A stretch of 64,000 bases of DNA from Cordylochernes scorpioides. Lineage: Eukaryota; Arthropoda; Arachnida; Pseudoscorpiones; Chernetidae. A model generated the notes under the pieces. That model ran no database searches and was not told the origin of the DNA. It saw only the letters and a program-made list of their open reading frames with translations. Shown here piece by piece: positions 54,986 through 64,000 of this stretch. Each line of letters starts with the position of its first letter. The first letter of the stretch is position 1. The stretch lies in contig CP092874.1 in the NCBI GenBank assembly GCA_030710605.1, positions 19,439,205 through 19,503,204 of the forward strand, in the 5' to 3' direction. Position numbers and translations under genes: made by a program.

Positions 54986-55384
54986 TTGTGTAGCTCATAC
55001 ACTTCTGGTTAGTTTCACGACATATCTACTCTATTTCAAATGCCCACATCATTTGATCCATATATTCAAAACTTGACGATTTCCGCATCAACATGTGAGG
55101 TGTTTTTGTTGGCAAAATAATTTAAACAATTTTTTTTTATTTTGTCGTGTGATAAAATTTAGAGACAGGTAGTGTGGAGGAAGTTAGTTTTGAGCTCTCA
55201 CTAAGACATGATGGGTGGGTGGTTCTATTTTAATTCAGACCTATCTACTCCCCAATAGTAGGTAGCCCATTAAAATTGGGAAGAAACACTTCCCCAAGTT
55301 TTGTTGTTCTATTTTTATATCTTTACATCTTTTTGAAAATAGAGCAATCCCTAAATAGATCTTTATTCAAAAGAGCCACACATA

Positions 55385-55665
55385 CATTGGATCAAAATAT
55401 AATTTATTTTCAATATTTCAGTTGTCTGAATGCCAACCTTTTTCAATGTATTACTACATTTACGTAAACAGACTCAGCGCCACATAACGGTAATAGAATT
55501 AAATTAATATAGGCAAAAATATATTGTTTAACTTAATTCTATTGACGTTATGTGGCGCTGAGTTTGTTGTTGACATTAATATGTTATAATACCTTGAAAA
55601 AAGTTGGCATTCAGCCAACTGAAATATTGGTAAATAAATTATATTTTGATCAAATATATTACTTT
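55385..55665. mobile_element. Foldback family E, right arm
   Basis: Mirror of 43290-43580, with the same gcgctgagt and ttgccaac arms and terminal hairpins followed by GAAATATTGG. Confidence 0.75.
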
Positions 55666-56154
55666 TTAATTAAAAATATAGAAATATAAAATAAATTAGT
55701 AATTATAATATAAAGAGATATAGCTAGCTGATGGTAAAAACAACCGGTAACCTTGTTTAGGTTTTTCCTTTGTATTTTTTTTCCTTATTCTTGAATTTAC
55801 ATAATAGCTTAATACTTTTGTAATTGTGTTATATTTCATATATAAAGATATAAATATATTTAAGATAATAAGTAATTGTTCTCTTTTTTTTTACCCTGAA
55901 AACACCCACCGTTTTCCCATGGGGGAGAACCACAAAATTGTTCATAGAATTTATCTTCAAATTTAAATTTGATTGTTAAAATACAAAGTTGGAATAAAGT
56001 CAAAATGCTGTCAATATCAATGGATTCAGCAGAATTTTACTGTAATATTTATTTTAAGCTACCTATTATAATGCATGCGGTAAACTCAAGAATAAACTTA
56101 TATCGTCGAAAGATCCAATTTAGCAACTTTTTGCTGGTTTTTCTATTCTAATCT

Positions 56155-56340
56155 ACGAAATAGGTTATCAAAATTTGAAACTATTATAGACGCGTATAAT
56201 TATTTTTTAAAATAAACAATTTCTGAGCCAGGCCCTCCCATAAATTTTTCTATTGCAGTAAGGACAGTAGAAATTGTTTATTTTAAAAAGAATCATACGC
56301 GTCTATAATAGTTTCGAATTTTGATAACAGATGGCGCGCT
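56155..56340. mobile_element. Foldback family C, right arm
   Basis: Mirror of 42600-42785; here the loop is longer and keeps attgcagtaaggacagtag. Arm end abuts agatggcgcgc. Confidence 0.65.
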
Positions 56341-56465
56341 AATGCATCATGAAATAGGTTATGTTGGTTATTGGATACTGAATAACTGTATGGAGAAAAT
56401 AATATAAATCTGATGAACAAAAAAACATAGTAGATGTTAGAAGATAAGCTTCGTTAACAGTTGAA

Positions 56466-56681
56466 ATGAAGTTTTCTACTTCTAAATCTTTGGTAAACCG
56501 TAGATATACAGGATTCAACATAAAGTTACGGAAGGATTATATTAATATGCTTAGAATGACATCTCCCTTTCTTTATTTATTCCACAAGTTGGGGATACAG
56601 GTTGGCCTTGTTGGAATACTACACAGAGTAACAATGGCTATAGATGAGCTCGTGTTTGAAAAGGAACTTGTATGTATATAA
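56466..56681 (+). CDS. Hypothetical 71-aa ORF, right palindrome arm
   Basis: Mirror of 42255-42470 with substitutions at five residues, several of them non-conservative, so no sign of strong constraint. See that entry for the weak SAM-like resemblance. Confidence 0.2.
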   Translation: MKFSTSKSLVNRRYTGFNIKLRKDYINMLRMTSPFLYLFHKLGIQVGLVGILHRVTMAIDELVFEKELVCI

Positions 56682-57691
56682 TGTTTATTGTTTTTGTTGT
56701 TTTCATGTAGACCTATATACCAAGATTTGTTTTGTATAATTACTATTAATAATAAATAATATTCTTTGGAAGACAGAAATAGCATAAACCGAAAGATCGA
56801 TATACCGGACATGTACACACAATTTAGATGCTCCTAGAATAGGAACCTCTATGTATATATGAACTTCAGTGAAATGTCTTCATTCATAATGCAATAGCCT
56901 AATATTTATTTTGTATATATAGATATTTACTTTTCACTCTATTTATTCATTTATTTTAATCAGTATTGTACGATATTTATTTGTATACATTACATTTTCA
57001 TTTGGATGATTTTCGCCCGAAGAGATTGTGAGACGCCCGTGTCTCAAGTGTAATGCGCGGCTTGCCGCGAGAGGGGATGAGATCCTTGAAAAAGATGGCC
57101 GTTTAGCCCATTGGAATATAGTAAATAAAAGATTATTTATTGAATCCAAGATGTGCCCTTTATGAACAAATAAATAATATGTAAAGATAAATTGGTTACG
57201 GATTCATCCTTCTTACTTACTTTAATTACATAACAGGCCTTTGTCTGAATTTTCCAAAACTGGTGATGTAGATCTTTCTTCATCATCACTAATAAAGTTT
57301 TTACTAGGATGATTATCATAATGCATCGTTCTGATCTATAAACAATAGAATTGTAAACATTCTTGTTGTGAATTGTTTACCTGAGAAGTGTAAGTTAAAG
57401 CTATATTTATGTAGACGACATTGATGGCTGTATGAATTAGGAGAAAAATATTTCTTATTTTCGGATCTATCAATTGGCTTAATATTCCTATATCTTCAAT
57501 ATTACCATTCAAATTGTTACAATAATCTAATTATTTCATAATATCTGATGGAGGTACTATCTTTAGTGTATTTACAGATGATCACGTTTCAATTTTCTCT
57601 CAAATTTTCAAAATGGCTATTATTTCCTTATTATTTGACTAGTGTCTTTTCTTTATTATTGGTGTTTACGATACTGCTGGCAACAAGGTTA

Positions 57692-60600
57692 CAAAGATCC
57701 GTTATAGATAGATTTGTGTTATAAGAGATCCGTTATAGAGAGTTTTGTATTATAAAATATCCGTTATAGAGAGTTTTGTGTTATAGAAGATCAGTTATAG
57801 AGAGTTTTGTGTTATAAAATATCCGTTATAGTAAGTTTTGTATTATAAAATATCCGTTATAGAGAGTTTTGTGTTATAAGAGATCCGTTATAAAGGGTTT
57901 TGTGTTATAAAAGATCCGTTATAGAGAGTTTTGTGTTATAAAATATCCGTTATAGAGAGTTTTGTGTTATAAAAGATCCGTTATAGAGAGTTTTGTGTTA
58001 TATAAGATCCGTTATAGAGAGTTTTGTGTTATAAAATATCCTTTATAGAGAGTTTTGTGTTATAAAAGAATCGTTATAGAGAGTTTTGTGTTATAAAAGA
58101 TCCGTTATAGAGAGTTTTGTGTTATAAAAGAATCGTTATAGAGAGTTTTGTGTTATAAAAGATCCGTTATAGAGAGTTTTGTGTTATAAAAGATCCGTTA
58201 TAGAGAGTTTTGTGTTATAAAATATCCTTTATAGAGAGTTTTGTGTTATAAAAGAATCGTTATAGAGAGTTTTGTGTTATAAAAGATCCGTTATAGAGAG
58301 TTTTGTGTTATAAAAGAATCGTTATAGAGAGTTTTGTGTTATAAAAGATCCGTTATAGAGAGTTTTGTGTTATAAAAGATCCGTTATAGAGAGTTTTGTG
58401 TTATAAGAGATCCGTTATAAAGGGTTTTGTGTTATAAAAGATCCGTTATAGAGAGTTTTGTGTTATAAAATATCCGTTATAGAGAGTTTTGTGTTATAAA
58501 ATATCCGTTATAGTAAGTTTTGTATTATAAAATATCCGTTATAGAGAGTTTTGTGTTATAAGAGATCCGTTATAAAGGGTTTTGTGTTATAAAAGATCCG
58601 TTATAGAGAGTTTTGTGTTATAAAATATCCGTTATAGAGAGTTTTGTGTTATAAAAGATCCGTTATAGAGAGTTTTGTGTTATATAAGATCCGTTATAGA
58701 GAGTTTTGTGTTATAAAATATCCTTTATAGAGAGTTTTGTGTTATAAAAGAATCGTTATAGAGAGTTTTGTGTTATAAAAGATCCGTTATAGAGAGTTTT
58801 GTGTTATAAAAGAATCGTTATAGAGAGTTTTGTGTTATAAAAGATCCGTTATAGAGAGTTTTGTGTTATAAAAGATCCGTTATAGAGAGTTTTGTGTTAT
58901 AAAAGATCCGTTATAGAGAGTTTTGTGTTATAAAATACCCGTTATAGAGAGTTTTGTGTTATAAAAGATCCGTTATAGAGAGTTTTGTGTTATAAAAGAT
59001 CCGATATAGAGAGTTTTGTGTTATAAAGGATCCATTATAGAGGGTTTAGAGTTATAAAAGATCCGTTATAGAGTTTTGTGGTATAAAAGATCCGTTATAG
59101 AGATTTTTCTGTTATAAAAGAGCCGTTATAGAGGGTTTTGTGTTATAAAAGATCCGTTATAGAGAGTTTTGTGTTATAAAAGATCCGTTATAGAGAGTTT
59201 TGTGTTATAGAAGATCCGTTATAGAGAGTTTTGTGTTATATAAGATCCGTTATTGAGAGTTTTGTATTTTAAAATATCCGCTATAGAGAGTTTTGTGTTA
59301 TAAAAGATCCTTTATAGAGAGTTTTGTGTTATAAAAGATCCGTTATAGAGAGTTTTGTGTTATAAAAGATCCGTTATAGAGAGTTTTGTGTTATAAAAGA
59401 TCCGTTATAGAGAGTTTTGTGTTATAAAAGATCCATTATAGAGAGTTTTTGTGTTATAGAAGATTCGTTATAGAGAGTTTTGTGTTATATAAGATCCTTT
59501 ATAGAGAGTTTTGTGTTATAAAATATCCGTTATAGAGAGTTTTGTGTTATAAAAGATCCGTTATAGAGAGTTTTGTGTTATAAAAGATCCGTTATAGAGA
59601 GTTTTGTGTTATAAAAGATCCGTTAGAGAGAGTTTTGTGTTATAAAAGATCCATTATAGAGAGTTTTGTGTTATAGAAGATTCGTTATAGAGAGTTTTGT
59701 GTTATATAAGATCCTTTATAGAGAGTTTTGTGTTATAAAATATCCGTTATAGAGAGTTTTGTGTTATAAAAGATCCGTTATAGAGAGTTTTGTGTTATAA
59801 AAGATCCGTTATAGAGAGTTTTGTGTTATATAAGATCCGTTATTGAGAGTTTTGTATTTTAAAATATCCGCTATAGAGAGTTTTGTGTTATAAAAGATCC
59901 TTTATAGAGAGTTTTGTGTTATAAAAGATCCGTTATAGAGAGTTTTGTGTTATAAAAGATCCGTTATAGAGAGTTTTGTGTTATAAAAGATCCGTTATAG
60001 AGAGTTTTGTGTTATAAAAGATCCATTATAGAGAGTTTTGTGTTATAGAAGATTCGTTATAGAGATTTTTGTGTTATATAAGATCCTTTATAGAGAGTTT
60101 TGTGTTATAAAATATCCGTTATAGAGAGTTTTGTGTTATAAAAGATCCGTTATAGAGAGTTTTGTGTTATAAAAGATCCGTTATAGAGAGTTTTGTGTTA
60201 TAAAAGATCCGTTATAGAGAGTTTTGTGTTATAAAAGATCCATTATAGAGAGTTTTGTGTTATAGAAGATTCGTTATAGAGAGTTTTGTGTTATATAAGA
60301 TCCTTTATAGAGAGTTTTGTGTTATAAAATATCCGTTATAGAGAGTTTTGTGTTATAAAAGATCCGTTATAGAGAGTTTTGTGTTATAAAAGATCCGTTA
60401 TAGAGAGTTTTGTGTTATAAAAGATCCGTTAGAGAGAGTTTTGTGTTATAAAAGATCCATTATAGAGAGTTTTGTGTTATAGAAGATTCGTTATAGAGAG
60501 TTTTGTGTTATATAAGATCCTTTATAGAGAGTTTTGTGTTATAAAATATCCGTTATAGAGAGTTTTGTGTTATAAAAGATCCGTTATAGAGAGTTTTGTG

Positions 60601-63330
60601 TTATAAAAGATCCGTTATAGAGAGTTTTGTGTTATATAAGATCCGTTATTGAGAGTTTTGTATTTTAAAAGATCCTTTATAGAGAGTTTTGTGTTATAAA
60701 AGATCCGTTATAGAGAGTTTTGTGTTATAAAAGATCCGTTATAGAGAGTTTTGTGTTATAAAAGATCCGTTATAGAGAGTTTTGTGTTATAAAAGATCCA
60801 TTATAGAGAGTTTTGTGTTATAGAAGATTCGTTATAGAGAGTTTTGTGTTATATAAGATCCTTTATAGAGAGTTTTGTGTTATAAAATATCCGTTATAGA
60901 GAGTTTTGTGTTATAAAAGATCCGTTATAGAGAGTTTTGTGTTATAAAAGATCCGTTATAGAGAGTTTTGTGTTATAAAAGATCCGTTATAGAGAGTTTT
61001 GTGTTATAAAAGATCCATTATAGAGAGTTTTGTGTTATAGAAGATTCGTTATAGAGAGTTTTGTGTTATATAAGATCCTTTATAGAGAGTTTTGTGTTAT
61101 AAAATATCCGTTATAGAGAGTTTTGTGTTATAAAAGATCCGTTATAGAGAGTTTTGTGTTATATAAGATCCTTTATAGAGAGTTTTGTGTTATAAAGGAT
61201 CCATTATAGAGAGTTTTGAGTTATAAAAGATCCGTTATAGAGTTTTGTGTTATAAAAGATCCGTTATAGAGAGTTTTGTGTTATAAAATATCCGTTATAG
61301 AGAGTTTTGTGGTATAAAAGATCCGTTATATAGAGTTTTGAGCTACGAAAGATCCGTTATAGAGAGTTTTGTGTTATAAAAGATCCGTTATAGAGAGTTT
61401 TGTGGTATAAAAGATCCGTTATAGAGAGTTTTGAGCTACGAAAGATCCGTTATAGAGAGTTTTGTGTTATAAAAGATCCGTTATAGAGAGTTTTGTGTTC
61501 TAGAAGATCCGTTATAGAGAGTTTTGAGCTATGAAAGTTCCGTTATAGAGAGTTTTGTGTTATGAAAGATCCGTTATTGAGAGTTTTATGTTATATAAGA
61601 TCCGTTATAGAGAGTTTTGTGTTCTAGAAGATCCGTTATAGAGAGTTTTGAGCTATGAAAGTTCCGTTATAGAGAGTTTTGTGTTATGAAAGATCCGTTA
61701 TAGAGAGTTTTGTGTTATAAAAGATCCGTTATAGAGAGTTTTGTGTTCTAGAAGATCCGTTATAGAGAGTTTTGAGCTATGAAAGTTCCGTTATAGAGAG
61801 TTTTGTGTTATGAAAGATCCGTTATTGAGAGTTTTGTGTTATAGAAGATTCGTTATAGAGAGTTTTGTGTTATATAAGATCCTTTATAGAGAGTTTTGTG
61901 TTATAAAATATCCGTTATAGAGAGTTTTGTGTTATAAAAGATCCGTTATAGAGAGTTTTGTGTTATAAAAGATCCGTTATAGAGAGTTTTGTGTTATAGA
62001 AGATCCGTTATAGAGAGTTTTGTGTTATATAAGATCCGTTATTGAGAGTTTTGTATTTTAAAATATCCGCTATAGAGAGTTTTGTGTTATAAAAGATCCT
62101 TTATAGAGAGTTTTGTGTTATAAAAGATCCGTTATAGAGAGTTTTGTGTTATAAAAGATCCGTTATAGAGAGTTTTGTGTTATAAAAGATCCGTTATAGA
62201 GAGTTTTGTGTTATAAAAGATCCATTATAGAGAGTTTTGTGTTATAGAAGATTCGTTATAGAGAGTTTTGTGTTATATAAGATCCTTTATAGAGAGTTTT
62301 GTGTTATAAAATATCCGTTATAGAGAGTTTTGTGTTATAAAAGATCCGTTATAGAGAGTTTTGTGTTATAAAAGATCCGTTATAGAGAGTTTTGTGTTAT
62401 AAAAGATCCGTTATAGAGAGTTTTGTGTTATAAAAGATCCATTATAGAGAGTTTTGTGTTATAGAAGATTCGTTATAGAGAGTTTTGTGTTATATAAGAT
62501 CCTTTATAGAGAGTTTTGTGTTATAAAATATCCGTTATAGAGAGTTTTGTGTTATAAAAGATCCGTTATAGAGAGTTTTGTGTTATATAAGATCCTTTAT
62601 AGAGAGTTTTGTGTTATAAAGGATCCATTATAGAGAGTTTTGAGTTATAAAAGATCCGTTATAGAGTTTTGTGTTATAAAAGATCCGTTATAGAGAGTTT
62701 TGTGTTATAAAATATCCGTTATAGAGAGTTTTGTGGTATAAAAGATCCGTTATATAGAGTTTTGAGCTACGAAAGATCCGTTATAGAGAGTTTTGTGTTA
62801 TAAAAGATCCGTTATAGAGAGTTTTGTGGTATAAAAGATCCGTTATAGAGAGTTTTGAGCTACGAAAGATCCGTTATAGAGAGTTTTGTGTTATAAAAGA
62901 TCCGTTATAGAGAGTTTTGTGTTCTAGAAGATCCGTTATAGAGAGTTTTGAGCTATGAAAGTTCCGTTATAGAGAGTTTTGTGTTATGAAAGATCCGTTA
63001 TTGAGAGTTTTATGTTATATAAGATCCGTTATAGAGAGTTTTGTGTTATAAAAGATCCTTTATAGAGAGTTTTGTGTTATAAAATATCCGTTATAGAGAG
63101 TTGTGTGTTATATAAGATCCGTTATAGAGAGTTTTGTGTTATATAAGATCCTTTATAGAGAGTTTTGTGTTATAAAAGATCCGTTATAGAGAGTTGTGTG
63201 TTATAGAAGATCAGTTATAGAGAGTTTTGTGTTATATAAGATCCGTTATAGAGAGTTTTGTGTTATAAAAGATCCGTTATAGAGAGTTTTGTGTTATATA
63301 ATAGATTCGTTATAGAGAGTTTTGTGTTAT
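57692..63330. repeat. 31-bp satellite, right array, reverse orientation
   Basis: About 180 units of the complement of the left array (gatccgttatagagagtttt, gtgttataaaa). Long blocks recur: the variant tattttaaaatatccgctat at 59250, 59850 and 62050; gagctacgaaagatcc at 61330, 61430, 62763 and 62850; and a block containing ataaagggttttg at 57893, 58412 and 58571. This is higher-order organisation from unequal exchange. Single orientation throughout, unlike the left array. Confidence 0.95.
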
Positions 63331-64000
63331 AAAAAAAAATATTTGTAATAGAGAAATTTGTTACACAAAAAAACCGTTTTAGATGTTTATCTCCTTGATC
63401 TAATTTTACCGCTAGGTACTAAGGTAATTGTAATTTTTAAACCTAAATATTACAGTATTCTAACTGTTTATTAGTTCGAATTTGAAGCAAACGCTTTTGT
63501 AAGAATCTGCGTGGAAATATAGAGGGCATCATGTTTGTGAGTTATTCGGGATTAAATATTCTGAAGCTGAGAGAGTACGAATAATAAAAAAAACTCTAAT
63601 AGCAGGATATATATAATTCACCACTGATGAGCCAGGCCCTCCCTTTAATTTTTCCATTGCAGTAAGGGCAGTAGAAATTGCTTTATTTAAAAAAAATAAT
63701 AATATTATTACGCGTCTAAAATAGTTTCGTAATTTGATATATGTAAGTATATATGCATGTAAAGAAGGTTGAAATCCTCTGAAGAATGTAAGTAATAGAT
63801 TTAAAGCGACCGAGGATGCGTGTCTTTTAGGTTCTAATAAGGACGAGCTTTCGGGCCAATAACCCTTCTACAGGACATCATACCTAAATAAATGTGCATC
63901 TTATATACGTATCAAAAACTAGGAAAATTAGCATATATACAAGAAAAATAAACGTATTAGCATATATGTAAGAAAAGTAATAGTAAGAAATATCTGCAAG
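63331..64000. other. Satellite edge: AT-rich DNA, foldback-C half and Penelope-like end
   Basis: No gene seen. 63615-63735 is a family-C half (caccactgatgagccaggcc, attgcagtaagggcagtag). 63847-63873 on the minus strand reads CTGTAGAAGGGTTATTGGCC followed by CGAAAGCTCG, the hairpin end seen elsewhere. Confidence 0.55.

Larger units (their letters stand above)
41245..57692. repeat. 16-kb imperfect palindrome
   Basis: The left arm (41245-48318) and right arm (49823-57692) are reverse complements over most of their length, starting with gtaaccttgttgccagcagt on one side and its inverse on the other. By eye unique parts match at roughly 95% or better. Arms differ by satellite copy number and small insertions. 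The spacer (48331-49722) is an inverted copy of segment S. A 100-N gap sits at the spacer/right-arm junction. Confidence 0.93.

Noticed and set aside
41245..57692. DNA-virus or plasmid-like inverted repeat
   Set aside because: No viral or replication genes; contents are satellites and transposons also found elsewhere in the window.
37905..63330. Telomere or subtelomere
   Set aside because: No TTAGG/TTAGGG-type repeats; the 31-bp unit TATAACGGATC is not a known telomeric motif.

Overview
This is AT-rich, repeat-dominated DNA from an animal nuclear genome. An invertebrate, possibly an arthropod, is my inference: there is an endonuclease-bearing Helitron, a BEL/Pao retroelement, a hAT transposon, Penelope-like termini, a tRNA-derived SINE, a processed ribosomal-protein pseudogene and long satellites. 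The species cannot be named from this sequence. Three 100-base N gaps (4213-4312, 32566-32665, 49723-49822) show it is a scaffold.

Layout. (1) 1-4212 and 20931-24605 are direct copies of a segment carrying one unrecognised gene on the minus strand: signal peptide, Pro/Thr-rich middle, hydrophobic C-terminus. The two copies differ only by synonymous changes in the coding part. (2) 4313-13130 holds a Tc1-like fragment, a LINE 3' end and an almost intact Helentron whose single 1916-codon frame is broken only by two stop codons. (3) 13360-20930 holds a 123-bp satellite, foldback elements, a LINE 3' end with a minisatellite, a SINE, a tRNA-Gly-like gene, Helitron 3' ends and an RPL37A retropseudogene cut by a LINE. 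(4) 24606-32565 is a nested stack: BEL/Pao inside a hAT element, inside a Penelope-like foldback, inside a 1.4-kb segment 'S'. Each level has its own target-site duplication, and an uninterrupted copy of S lies at 48331-49722. (5) 32666-37900 is foldback elements, a second SINE and a 521-bp Helitron whose empty site lies in the opposite arm of a palindrome. (6) 37905-63330 is a very large inverted structure: a 31-bp satellite, a 7-kb arm, the inverted S copy, a gap, a 7.9-kb arm, and the satellite in reverse.

Apart from the duplicated gene, nothing looks like an ordinary host gene. The strongest candidate for something undescribed is a set of palindromic elements carrying a hairpin that resembles the hammerhead-ribozyme core known from Penelope-like elements. 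Two of these insertions are present in one copy of the 4-kb duplication and absent from the other.
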